Source: Micromonospora violae (GTDB lineage Bacteria; Actinomycetota; Actinomycetes; Mycobacteriales; Micromonosporaceae). Taken from it: DNA of 64,000 nt. The stretch spans positions 4,650,001 to 4,714,000 of the forward strand of contig NZ_SHKK01000001.1 in the NCBI RefSeq assembly GCF_004217135.1, written 5' to 3'. Positions 1-7,899 of this stretch are shown piece after piece. Under the pieces are notes generated by a model. The model ran no database searches and was not told where the DNA came from. It saw nothing but the letters and a program-made list of their open reading frames with translations. The position numbers were made by a program, and so were the translations under genes. Every line of letters starts with the position of its first letter. The first letter of the stretch is position 1.

Positions 1-66
1 CACCAGGATCAGGTCGTCGCCGTCGGCGTAGACGTCCCGGACCTTGCCCGAGTGCAGAAGTTCCAC
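1..66 (-). CDS. purC: SAICAR synthase (PurC), N-terminal fragment
   Basis: Only the first 22 codons are inside the window, reading off the left edge. The peptide MELLHSGKVRDVYADGDDLI matches the start of phosphoribosylaminoimidazole-succinocarboxamide synthase, whose N-terminus typically reads L..GKVRD.Y. The enzyme joins aspartate to CAIR with ATP in de novo purine synthesis in the cytoplasm. The start is a GTG whose complement lies at 64-66. It is divergent from the solute-binding lipoprotein gene at 205, so both promoters should lie in 67-204. The identification rests on this short motif. Confidence 0.8.
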   Translation of the reverse strand, partial: MELLHSGKVRDVYADGDDLILV

Positions 67-204
67 GCGCCCTAGTACACCACGCGTCTCGGGGGCGGCC
101 TGATTCGACCACCCAGCCGAGGGTGACCGGACGGACGTTGACACCCTCGTGCGCTGCCTGCGTGAATGGTCCGACCGCCACCACCGTAGCTCCAGGAGAG
201 CCCC

Positions 205-1524
205 GTGCCCGTTGTTCGACCCCCGCTCGACCGCCTCGGCGCCGACCCGGGCCGACGCCGCCTGCTCAGCGCGCTGCTCGGCGTACCTCTGCTCGCGTCG
301 GGCGGGCTGGCGGGGTGCAGCGACGACGCGGCCTCCTCGTCCCAGGACGGGCCTGTCGAGCTGTCGGTCTTCTGGTGGGGCAGCGCGAAACGGGCCGAGC
401 TCACCGAGAAGGCGCTGCGGCTCTACTCGGATCGCAACCCGCGGGTCACCTTCCGGGTCACCTGGCAGGGTGCCGACGGCTACTACGACCGGCTGGCCAC
501 CCAGGCGGGCGGTGGGAACGTTCCGGACCTGATCCAGATCGACGACGCCATGCTGACCGAGTACACCCAACGTCAGGTCATCCTCGATCTCACCGACCAC
601 CACGTGGATCTCCGGGGCCTGCCGGAGGGTCTGATCCGTTACGGCACGGTGGACGGGCGGACGATGGCGGTCGCCGCCGGGCAGACCCACGCCGCCGTGG
701 TGTTCAACCGGGACCTGCTGCGGGACCTGCACATGCCGGAGCCCCGCGCCGGGATGACCTGGCCGGACTACCTGTCCTGGGCCGCGCAGGTCACCGAGGC
801 CAGCGACGGACGGGTGGCGGGCACCATGGACGGGTCGGGCGACTACCGGGCGCTCTGGCTCTGGCTACGGTCACAGGGCGGTGAGTTCTACCGGGGCAAC
901 CAGCTCGGCTTCGGTGCGGACGAGCTGATCGCCTGGTTCGAGCTGTGGCAGCGGGCCCGCCGGTCCCGCGCCACGCCGAGCGCGGCCCTGGTTGAGCAGG
1001 CTGACAGCGGCGAGCCGGCCCGGCAACTGGTGGTGAACGGGGTGACCGCCGCGTCCTTCGCCTGGTCGCACCAACTGCCGGAGCTGCAACGACTGACCGA
1101 GTCCGAGTTGGGCATCGTCGGCGTCCCCGGCCCGGCGGGGGCTCAGTGGGCGCGGGCGTCGATGTACTGGGCGGCGTTCCGGGGCACCCGCCACCCGGAG
1201 GCGGTCGCCGACGTGATCAACTTTCTGACCACCAATGGTGAGGTTGGTGCCGTCCTCGGTCACGAGCGTGGGTTGAACGCCAGTGTCTCGGTGCGCCGCT
1301 ACGCCGAGGGCAGCATCACCGACCCGGCCCAGCGGCGTGCCGCCGTGTTCGGCGCCAGCATCGCCGACCAGCTCGGGCCGGCACCGGCGCCGCCGCCCAG
1401 GGGGCACGCCAAGGTGCGCACCCTGCTGGTGACCGCCGCCGAGCGCATCCGCGTCAAGCGTGACGGCACCCGGGAGGCCACCGCGCGCTTCCTGTCGCAG
1501 GCCATCGCGGCCCTGACGGTGTGA
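205..1524 (+). CDS. ABC transporter solute-binding lipoprotein, family 1 (sugar type)
   Basis: 439 residues, the usual size for extracellular solute-binding proteins of ABC sugar importers. The N-terminus holds a GRRR twin-arginine-like stretch, a hydrophobic segment and a lipobox LAGC with the lipidated cysteine at about residue 38. The mature part begins VELSVFWWGSAKRAELTEK, typical of family 1 binding proteins, and includes the PDLIQIDDAMLTEY segment that usually follows the first lobe. The GTG start is supported by AGGAGAG at 193-199. No permease or ATPase gene is adjacent, so this is an orphan receptor. The ligand is unknown and carbohydrate is inferred from the family. Confidence 0.85.
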   Translation: MPVVRPPLDRLGADPGRRRLLSALLGVPLLASGGLAGCSDDAASSSQDGPVELSVFWWGSAKRAELTEKALRLYSDRNPRVTFRVTWQGADGYYDRLATQAGGGNVPDLIQIDDAMLTEYTQRQVILDLTDHHVDLRGLPEGLIRYGTVDGRTMAVAAGQTHAAVVFNRDLLRDLHMPEPRAGMTWPDYLSWAAQVTEASDGRVAGTMDGSGDYRALWLWLRSQGGEFYRGNQLGFGADELIAWFELWQRARRSRATPSAALVEQADSGEPARQLVVNGVTAASFAWSHQLPELQRLTESELGIVGVPGPAGAQWARASMYWAAFRGTRHPEAVADVINFLTTNGEVGAVLGHERGLNASVSVRRYAEGSITDPAQRRAAVFGASIADQLGPAPAPPPRGHAKVRTLLVTAAERIRVKRDGTREATARFLSQAIAALTV

Positions 1525-1525
1525 G

Positions 1526-1558
1526 CACCGGCGGCCGGCCCGCGGCCGGTCGCCGGTG
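1526..1558. terminator. Hairpin between convergent genes
   Basis: Arms CACCGGCG (1526-1533) and CGCCGGTG (1551-1558) enclose a second GC-rich stem. It lies two bases after the lipoprotein stop codon and before the converging small membrane gene, so it could end both transcripts. There is no T-tract, which is common in high-GC actinomycetes. Confidence 0.5.
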
Positions 1559-1582
1559 ACCCGTCGGTGCCGTCGGCCCGGG

Positions 1583-1831
1583 TCAGCGCGGCGGGCCACC
1601 CCGGCGGTTGCGGGTCAGACGCAGCACCAGGAACACAATGATCGCGACCACCACCAGGCAGCAGAGCAGCGAGAGAAACCCGAAGCCGCCGCGGCCGCGC
1701 CGCCGGGCGGCCTCCACCACGATTTCGCCGGTGCCCGTGGACGCCCAGGCCGCGACCGGCACGAAGACCGCCAGTACGACCGCACCGAAGACCGCGCTCA
1801 GACGGCCCCACCACTTACCGAATGAAGACAT
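1583..1831 (-). CDS. Small two-helix membrane protein
   Basis: 82 residues starting MSSFGKWWGRLSAVFG at the ATG whose complement is 1829-1831, preceded by GAGGATGGGCAC. It has a hydrophobic segment or signal-like helix (about residues 10-30, ending VAAWAS), a short charged loop rich in arginine, and a second strongly hydrophobic helix (LSLLCCLVVVAIIVFLVL), then a basic tail LTRNRRGGPPR. It is convergent with the lipoprotein gene and divergent from the subtilase. I do not recognise a family. A bitopic or hairpin membrane protein is all that can be said. Confidence 0.6.
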   Translation of the reverse strand: MSSFGKWWGRLSAVFGAVVLAVFVPVAAWASTGTGEIVVEAARRRGRGGFGFLSLLCCLVVVAIIVFLVLRLTRNRRGGPPR

Positions 1832-1994
1832 GTGCCCATCCTCGCCGAGGGACGCAACCTCGGCACGTCGGTCCACGCCGAATCACGGGACCGAGATCCG
1901 CCGGAGGACTCCAGCCGACACGCAACAGCTTCGAAACATCCCGGCCACGAAGATGATCTTTACATGAATCCTGGGCCATGATCGGATCCAGTTC

Positions 1995-4900
1995 ATGGTC
2001 AACTTCGCACACCCGCCATGGATCTCTCGTACCCGGAGATCTGCGGCGGCAGCGGTCGGCGTCACCCTCGTCGCCGCTCTCCTGAGCACCCCCACGGCGG
2101 CCCACGGCGCCACCACACCTCCCGCGCCACCGCCATCGTCACCGCCCCGGACAGGCAGCGCGGACCGCACCCCCGTGACGGTCACGCTGATCACCGGCGA
2201 CCGGGTGACGGTGACCCCGGGCACCGGGGGCACCACCACCCCCACGGTGGACGTCACGCGCGCGCCCGGCGCCACCGGCTCGGTGCGGATCTCCACCCAG
2301 CGCGGGGACACCTACGTGTACCCGGACGAGGCGATGCCGTACCTCGCCACCGGTCGACTCGACAAGCAGCTCTTCAACGTCACCCAGCTCATCGCGCAGG
2401 GCTTCGACGACACGCGGACCGCCGAACTCCCCCTGATCGTCACCCGCGCGGCGGGTTCGGCGAAGCTCCGGGCCGGCTCCACGCTGCCGGGCGCGCAGAC
2501 CACGATGGAGCTCTCCTCCGTCCATGGTGAGGCGATCCGCACCCGCCGGTCGGAGGCCGCGCACTTCTGGTCGGGCCTCACCGGCGGTGCCGGGTCGGCG
2601 ACCAGCCGCAGCGCCGCCACCGCGGCACCCTCCTTCACGGCCGGTGTCGACACGGTCTGGCTCGACGGCAAGGCGAAGGCCACCCTCGCCGACACCACCG
2701 CGCAGATCGGCGCCCCCGCAGCCTGGGCTGCGGGCGGCACCGGCAAGGGTGTCCGGGTCGCCGTCCTGGACGGCGGCGTGGACGCCGAACACCCCGATTT
2801 CGCGAACCAGATCGTGGCGTCACGGAGCTTCATCCCCGGCCAGGACGCCTCCGACCACAACGGGCACGGCACCCACACCGCCTCCACCGTCGCCGGGACG
2901 GGCGCCGCCTCCGGCGGCAAGGAGCGGGGCGTCGCCCCCGAGGCCGATCTGGTGATCGGCAAAGTCCTCGACGAGAACGGCAACGGGTCGATCTCGGGAA
3001 TCGTCGCGGGCATGGAGTGGGCAGCCCGGACCGAACACGCCAAGGTGATCAACATGAGCCTGGGTGTGAGCGCGTGGCACACCCAGAACGACCCACTGAG
3101 CCAGGCCGTGAACAAGCTGACCGCTGAGACGGGCGCGCTCTTCGTCGTCGCCGCCGGCAACAACGGCAACGACCCGTCCACCCTCGGCGCACCGGGCACC
3201 GCGGACGCCGCGCTCACCGTCGGCGCGGTGGACGCCGCCGATCACCTGGCCATCTTCTCCAGCGGCGGGCCGCGGCTGAACGACGAGGGCCTCAAGCCCG
3301 ACCTGACCGCTCCCGGCGTCAACGTGCTGGCGGCCCGCTCCCAGTACGACCCCTTCAGCACGGGTTACTACGTCGAGAACAGTGGCACCTCGATGGCGGC
3401 CCCGCACGTCGCCGGGGCAGCCGCCCTGCTGGTGCAGAAGCACCCGACCTGGACCCCGCAGCAGATCAAGGACGCGCTGATGAGCACCAGCGTCCGCACC
3501 CCCGACTACAACGCCTACCAGGCCGGCAGTGGTCGGTTGGACGTCGCCGCCGCGTACGACCAGGATCAGATCATCGCGACGGGGTCGGTCGACGCCGGGC
3601 TCGTCAAGTGGGCGGCGGGCACGACTCCGCAGCCGATCAAGCGGAAGATCACCTACACCAACACCACCGCCAAGCCGGTCACCCTGGAGATCTCGGTCGA
3701 CCGCGGTGCCTACCCCGCACAGACGTTCACGGCGGGCGCCAACCGCGTCACCGTGCCCGCGCGCGGAACCTCGACGGTCGACGTCGTGGTGGACCCGAAG
3801 GGCCTCACGCAGGGCCAGCACTCCGCACAGGTCAAGGCGCGCTCGGCGGCCGGTGAGGTGCACACCGCCGTCGGGGTCTCCGTCGAGCCCAGGAAGTACG
3901 CACTCTCCCTCCGCCTGAAGGACCGTGCCGGCCGACCCGCGAACGGCGAGGTCGAGATCCTCAGCGCCGATGGTGGCTTCCAGTACATGTGGACTCTGAA
4001 CGGCGAGCTCGACGCCCGGCTGGTTCCCGGCACGTACAGCCTGGTCACCACGGTGGACGTGGAGGGGCGCAACGGTCCGCACTCGCTCGGCCTGGCGATG
4101 CTGAGCGCTCCTGAGGTGGAGTTGACGGCCGACCGGGTCGTCACCCTCGACGCGTCGAAGGCCCGCGAGGTGAAGGTGGCGACCGCCCAGGCGACCACGA
4201 TCGCCAACAGCAGGATCGACGTCCACCGCTCCTTCACCTCGACCGAACCGTCGCCCAGCGACTCGACCGCCCTGCTCACCAGGACCTTCCCCAGCGCCGC
4301 CTACGACAGCCTCTGGGCGCTACCCACCGAGAAGGTGAAGAAGGGCAGCTTCATCTTCGCCACCCGGATCCGGGCCAAGCAGACTCCGCTGGAGATCAGC
4401 TACGACGGCCGCCGCCTCAGTGAACCACTGCTCCAGCCGGGAACCCCGGCCCTGCCGGACGGCACCACGCGGCTGGACGCTGTCTTCGCCGGCAACGGCG
4501 CGAAGGGTGACTACGCCCAACTGTCCGCACGGGGCAAGGCGGTGGTCGTCCGCAGCAACGACTCGGTGGCCCCCACGGATCAGGCTGCCGCGGCACACGC
4601 CGCCGGCGCGGCGATGCTCCTCGTGGTCAGTGCAGGAAACGGCCGCACGAACGACTGGTACGGCAACCCTGACGTGGTGACGACCGGCCCGATCCCGGTC
4701 GCCAGCCTCCTCTCGGACGAGGGCGAGCGGCTGATTCAGAAGGTCGCCGCCGCCGGTCGCAAGTCGGTACGGCTGGCCGTGGAGGCCCACCCCGCGCCGC
4801 GGTACCTCTACGACCTTCTCGACCAGCACCGGGGCCGGGTGCCCAACGATCCCTCCGCCAAGACCGACCCCCGCGACCTCGCCCGAATCGACCTGACCTT

Positions 4901-5786
4901 CTCCCCGCCTGCGGGGCAGAAGGCAGAGGAGAAGCGGCTGGACTTCCCGCCGTACGCCTACGCGGCCGCGCCCGCGTTCCCGGCCGAGCCGGTCTCCCCG
5001 GGACCCCGTACCGACTGGGTAACCGCCAGCAGCGACATCAAGTGGCAGCAGCGGGTCGACATCGAACTCATGCTGGCCTCGTACACCGAGGTGATGTCCT
5101 ACCAGCCGGGCAGCGTCCAGAAGGATCGCTGGTTCGGGCCTGTGATCCGCCCCCGCCTGCTCAAGAACGACAGCCTGGTCCGGGGTGACGTCTGGATGAG
5201 CGCCACCATCGGGGGGTACAGCGACGGGGGTGCCGCGCACGGCGGCGCCACCGCTCAGCCGCCGCAGAGCGTCCTCTACCAGGGCAACAAGGAGATCGCC
5301 CGGAGCAGTGGATTCTTCCCCTGGCTGGATGCGAGCGGTCTGGCCGCGGAGACGCTGCCGTACCGACTGGTCGTCGACACCTCGGGCCTTCCGGAGCTCG
5401 GCCCGTACTCGACCGCCACGCGCACCGAGTGGAGCTTCACCTCCAAGGCTGGCCCTGAGATTCAGGCCATTCCGCTGGTCCAGCTGGACTACGAGACGGA
5501 GGTGGACCTCGCCGGTCAGGCGAAGCGCCACAGCGAGTTCTCCATCATTCCCGTGGTGACGGGCAGCACCGCTGCTCAGGACGCGGTCTCCTCGGTGAAG
5601 ATGGAGGTCTCCTACGACGACGGCGCGACCTGGCAGCGGCAGGACGTGAAGGAGAAGAAGGGCGCCTGGCGGGCGTCTCTGAACGCGCCGAACCGGGCGG
5701 ACTTCGTGTCCATCCGGGTCACCGCCACGCAGCGCAACGGCGGCAGCGTCACCCAGACCGTCACCCGGGCCTTCGGCCTGAAGTAG
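1995..5786 (+). CDS. Secreted S8 family serine peptidase (subtilase)
   Basis: 1263 residues. A signal peptide ([20 protein letters not shown], cleavage near TAAHGA) is followed by a propeptide containing VTVTLITGDRVTVT. The catalytic triad is visible: Asp259 in VAVLDGGVD, His291 in NGHGTH, Ser466 in SGTSMAAPHVAG, with the oxyanion Asn in AAGNNGND. After the protease domain come Fn3-like segments and a PA-like domain (about residues 835-925, KAVVVRSNDSVAPTD). The C-terminal third has no recognised motif. It is probably exported and degrades extracellular protein. A paralogue with the same N-terminal motif lies at 46142-49498. The ATG start has only a weak upstream GGAT. The signal peptide supports it. 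Confidence 0.9.
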   Translation: MVNFAHPPWISRTRRSAAAAVGVTLVAALLSTPTAAHGATTPPAPPPSSPPRTGSADRTPVTVTLITGDRVTVTPGTGGTTTPTVDVTRAPGATGSVRISTQRGDTYVYPDEAMPYLATGRLDKQLFNVTQLIAQGFDDTRTAELPLIVTRAAGSAKLRAGSTLPGAQTTMELSSVHGEAIRTRRSEAAHFWSGLTGGAGSATSRSAATAAPSFTAGVDTVWLDGKAKATLADTTAQIGAPAAWAAGGTGKGVRVAVLDGGVDAEHPDFANQIVASRSFIPGQDASDHNGHGTHTASTVAGTGAASGGKERGVAPEADLVIGKVLDENGNGSISGIVAGMEWAARTEHAKVINMSLGVSAWHTQNDPLSQAVNKLTAETGALFVVAAGNNGNDPSTLGAPGTADAALTVGAVDAADHLAIFSSGGPRLNDEGLKPDLTAPGVNVLAARSQYDPFSTGYYVENSGTSMAAPHVAGAAALLVQKHPTWTPQQIKDALMSTSVRTPDYNAYQAGSGRLDVAAAYDQDQIIATGSVDAGLVKWAAGTTPQPIKRKITYTNTTAKPVTLEISVDRGAYPAQTFTAGANRVTVPARGTSTVDVVVDPKGLTQGQHSAQVKARSAAGEVHTAVGVSVEPRKYALSLRLKDRAGRPANGEVEILSADGGFQYMWTLNGELDARLVPGTYSLVTTVDVEGRNGPHSLGLAMLSAPEVELTADRVVTLDASKAREVKVATAQATTIANSRIDVHRSFTSTEPSPSDSTALLTRTFPSAAYDSLWALPTEKVKKGSFIFATRIRAKQTPLEISYDGRRLSEPLLQPGTPALPDGTTRLDAVFAGNGAKGDYAQLSARGKAVVVRSNDSVAPTDQAAAAHAAGAAMLLVVSAGNGRTNDWYGNPDVVTTGPIPVASLLSDEGERLIQKVAAAGRKSVRLAVEAHPAPRYLYDLLDQHRGRVPNDPSAKTDPRDLARIDLTFSPPAGQKAEEKRLDFPPYAYAAAPAFPAEPVSPGPRTDWVTASSDIKWQQRVDIELMLASYTEVMSYQPGSVQKDRWFGPVIRPRLLKNDSLVRGDVWMSATIGGYSDGGAAHGGATAQPPQSVLYQGNKEIARSSGFFPWLDASGLAAETLPYRLVVDTSGLPELGPYSTATRTEWSFTSKAGPEIQAIPLVQLDYETEVDLAGQAKRHSEFSIIPVVTGSTAAQDAVSSVKMEVSYDDGATWQRQDVKEKKGAWRASLNAPNRADFVSIRVTATQRNGGSVTQTVTRAFGLK

Positions 5787-5796
5787 CAGCAGCGAT

Positions 5797-5825
5797 GGGG
5801 CCGGTGCCGTTACGGCACCGGCCCC
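5797..5825 (+). terminator. Terminator hairpin after the subtilase gene
   Basis: A near-perfect 13-bp inverted repeat, GGGGCCGGTGCCG with TTA loop and CGGCACCGGCCCC, begins ten bases after the subtilase stop codon. Confidence 0.7.
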
Positions 5826-5854
5826 GTCGTGGCCCTTCACCCGGCACGGGCAGC

Positions 5855-5889
5855 AAAAAGTCCGGCCCCCACATCGTGGGGGCCGGACT
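5855..5889 (-). terminator. Intrinsic terminator of the first initiator tRNA unit
   Basis: The stem GTCCGGCCCCCAC / GTGGGGGCCGGAC has an AAAAA run on the + strand at 5855-5859, giving a U-tract after the hairpin on the minus-strand transcript. It lies about 18 bases past the tRNA 3' end. Confidence 0.8.
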
Positions 5890-5906
5890 CATATCACTTT
5901 CAGTTG

Positions 5907-5980
5907 TAGCGGGGACAGGATTTGAACCTGCGACCTCTGGGTTATGAGCCCAGCGAGCTACCGAGCTGCTCCACCCCGCG
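5907..5980 (-). tRNA. tRNA-fMet (CAT), copy 1
   Basis: 74 nt without encoded CCA. The transcript begins CGCGGGGTGGAGCAG, has anticodon CAT in the loop CTCATAA flanked by the three G:C pairs GGG/CCC typical of initiator tRNA, and a T-arm with GGTTCAAATCC. The unpaired first acceptor position (C1 against T72) is the formylation and initiator signature. It is identical to the copy at 6117-6190. It has its own TANNNT -10 box (TAGTCT, complement 5992-5997) 11 bases upstream and its own terminator, so it is a single-gene unit. Confidence 0.95.
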
Positions 5981-5991
5981 TCGACTGTTAA

Positions 5992-5997
5992 AGACTA
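5992..5997 (-). promoter_or_regulatory. -10 box of tRNA-fMet copy 1
   Basis: TAGTCT on the minus strand fits the actinobacterial TANNNT -10 consensus and is 11 nt from the tRNA 5' end, exactly the spacing seen at the second copy. No good -35 box is visible. Confidence 0.45.
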
Positions 5998-6076
5998 ACC
6001 CAGCCGTCCTGGGCGATGATCACCGGGGTCGGCAACCGCTGCGGGCGCCCCGAGCCGGCGATGCCGAAGAATGCCG

Positions 6077-6110
6077 AAAGCCCGCCCCCGGAGATCCGGG
6101 GACGGGCTTT
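6077..6110 (-). terminator. Terminator of the second initiator tRNA unit
   Basis: Inverted repeat AAAGCCCG.CCCCGGA / TCCGGGG.CGGGCTTT lies between the two tRNA genes, just beyond the 3' end of the copy at 6117-6190. The minus-strand product ends GGGCTTT. Confidence 0.75.
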
Positions 6111-6116
6111 CTCTCG

Positions 6117-6190
6117 TAGCGGGGACAGGATTTGAACCTGCGACCTCTGGGTTATGAGCCCAGCGAGCTACCGAGCTGCTCCACCCCGCG
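6117..6190 (-). tRNA. tRNA-fMet (CAT), copy 2
   Basis: Identical over 74 nt to the copy at 5907-5980, with the same initiator hallmarks: CGCGGGG start, C1/T72 mismatch, GGG/CCC anticodon stem and CAT anticodon. It has a clear promoter on the minus strand, TTGCGG-N18-TACGGT, ending 11 nt before the tRNA 5' end, and is followed by a hairpin terminator. The duplication is tandem (210 bp period), but only the tRNA body is identical. The flanks differ. Confidence 0.95.
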
Positions 6191-6201
6191 TCGGCTCGAT
6201 A

Positions 6202-6231
6202 ACCGTAGCGCACCGACCCGGGGCACCGCAA
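6202..6231 (-). promoter_or_regulatory. Promoter of tRNA-fMet copy 2
   Basis: On the minus strand -35 TTGCGG (complement 6226-6231) and -10 TACGGT (complement 6202-6207) are separated by 18 bp. The -10 is 11 nt from the tRNA start. Confidence 0.55.
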
Positions 6232-6278
6232 AGCGACGCCGATACCGCACTCACCAACGCCCCTGACCTGGGCCGCTG

Positions 6279-7208
6279 TCAGTCGAGCCACTTCTCGATC
6301 GCCGCCACCGCCCGTCGGCTGTCCGCGTCGACCTGGGACCGAACGGCCGCCGTGTGCTCCCAACCCTGCTCCCAGAGCACCGTCACCACATCGCCGATCC
6401 GGACCACCCGGACCAGCCGAACCTCGTCCGTGCCCGGTTCGCCCATCCCGTCCGGCATCGGCGCCCGCATCTCGAACAGCACCGACTCGTCCCCGTACCC
6501 CCCGGACGTCAACAGCCGCTGTCGCCACGTCCTGCTGTCGTCGGGCAGTTCCTGGTCGGGGCAGCCGCGCACCGCCCGCCGCAGCTCCCGCAACGCGTCG
6601 TCGGCGCGGCCCGACCGGTAGATGGTGATGGTGTGCCGGTAGCTGCCATCCGGCACGTTCCCCGTCGGCGTCTCCGGGAACTTGTACGCCAGGTACCGGC
6701 CACGGCGCTGAACCGTCGCCGAGTCGCTGGGCAGACGCGTTCCGCAGAGCGTCGGCAGCGCCGGGCCCTCCATCCGGGACTCCAACCCGGTCCGGTTCGG
6801 GGCGGCCAGCACGAAGAACGCGCGGTCCGGGATCGAGGTGGGCGGCTGAGGTGCCGTCGCGCCGGTGGCCGACCGCGACGACGTACCGCTCGGGGTGGTA
6901 TTCGGCGGCGGGGTCGAAGGCGTCGACGCCGGGGGTGGGGTGGGTGACGGCAGGGCAGGCGACCCGGTCGGCACCGGGCCAGGGGTGTCGGCGGGCGGCG
7001 GCAGCGGCGCGGAGCCGTCCGCCGGATACGCCAGTCGGGCACCGACGGCCACCCCGCCCACGACCAGCGCCACCGCGAGCGTCGAGCCGACGACCCGGGC
7101 TCGGGCCCGCCGGTCGGCGAACCGACGAAGCGACTCGGGGTGCGCCAGCTCATGGCCGTCCGCGACAGTGCTGAGCGACCGGTACAGGTCAGAGAGTTCA
7201 ACTGACAT
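6279..7208 (-). CDS. Membrane-anchored protein coupled to an ECF sigma factor
   Basis: 309 residues. A cytoplasmic N-terminus of about 38 residues (MSVELSDLYRSLSTVADGHE, then a basic RRFADRRARARVV stretch) leads into one transmembrane helix (STLAVALVVGGVAVGARLAY). A long Pro/Ser/Thr-rich linker of about 80 residues follows, then an outside domain of about 180 residues with no recognised family. The ATG overlaps the end of the sigma-factor gene by 11 bases, so the two are translationally coupled. Topology and position suggest an anti-sigma factor or sensor for that sigma, but no zinc-binding HxxxCxxC motif is present, so this is inference. Confidence 0.65.
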   Translation of the reverse strand: MSVELSDLYRSLSTVADGHELAHPESLRRFADRRARARVVGSTLAVALVVGGVAVGARLAYPADGSAPLPPPADTPGPVPTGSPALPSPTPPPASTPSTPPPNTTPSGTSSRSATGATAPQPPTSIPDRAFFVLAAPNRTGLESRMEGPALPTLCGTRLPSDSATVQRRGRYLAYKFPETPTGNVPDGSYRHTITIYRSGRADDALRELRRAVRGCPDQELPDDSRTWRQRLLTSGGYGDESVLFEMRAPMPDGMGEPGTDEVRLVRVVRIGDVVTVLWEQGWEHTAAVRSQVDADSRRAVAAIEKWLD

Positions 7209-7740
7209 CGTTCGCCTCCAACTCCACGACGCAGAGGTCGGGCAGCAGCGCGGCCAGCCGGGACCGACCTCGGGACAGCCAGGACTTCACGGTGCCGACC
7301 GGAACGTCGGTCTCCCGGGCGATCTCCTCGACGGACATGTCGAAGAGGTAGTGCAGGGCCAGCGCCTGCCGGTGCGTGGCGGGCAACTGCCGGAGCGCTC
7401 CGACCAGGAGCACCCCGTCCTCGCTCGGCGGGGGTGCGACCGCCGGCGGTCCGGTACGGCTGAGCACCGCCCGCCAACGGTGCAGACGTCGCCAACGGTC
7501 GGTCGCCAACCGGGCCACCACGAGCCGCAACCACGCCTCGGGTGCGGGATGCGACGACAGCCGCCCCCACTGCCGCCAGGCCCGGGTGTACGCCTCCTGC
7601 ACCAGGTCCTGCGCCTCGCTGTGGTCGCCAGCGACCGCATAGCCGTACCGCACCATCCGTCGCGCGGTACTGCGGTAGAAGTCATCGAAGCTCTGCGCGT
7701 CCCGCACGGTCGCCACCCCCTCGTTCCCACCCCGTCGCAA
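7198..7740 (-). CDS. ECF RNA polymerase sigma factor, SigE family
   Basis: Up to 180 residues. Region 2 is recognisable in FDDFYRSTARRMVRYGYAV and DLVQEAYTRAWRQWGRL. Region 4 is recognisable in YLFDMSVEEIARETDVPVGT followed by VKSWLSRGRSRL, the -35 recognition helix. The first possible codon is at 7740, but GTG codons at residues 9 and 12 are plausible too; the latter gives MRDAQSFDDFY and has GAGGGG about 8 bases upstream. It forms a two-gene operon with the membrane protein that overlaps its 3' end. This class usually directs cell-surface or stress genes. The target promoters are unknown. Confidence 0.88.
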   Translation of the reverse strand: MRRGGNEGVATVRDAQSFDDFYRSTARRMVRYGYAVAGDHSEAQDLVQEAYTRAWRQWGRLSSHPAPEAWLRLVVARLATDRWRRLHRWRAVLSRTGPPAVAPPPSEDGVLLVGALRQLPATHRQALALHYLFDMSVEEIARETDVPVGTVKSWLSRGRSRLAALLPDLCVVELEANDVS

Positions 7741-7824
7741 TGAGGACGGCGGAGCGTCGTCGCAGGTTGCGGGGTTGGTGGCTGCTGTCGGTGAGGTGAC
7801 AGACGCGCACAGATCAGGACACGG

Positions 7825-7874
7825 CCGAGCCCCCGTCGTACGGACCTGACGCGGTCCGGACGACGGGGGCTCGG
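7825..7874 (-). terminator. Long hairpin after the UPF0182 gene
   Basis: CCGAGCCCCCGTCGT and its complement ACGACGGGGGCTCGG form a 15-bp stem with an inner CGGACC/GGTCCG pair. It sits downstream of the UPF0182 stop codon and before the sigma-factor promoter region. No U-tract is visible. Confidence 0.6.
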
Positions 7875-7899
7875 TGCGGGAACTCCGTGCGGTGTCGGG

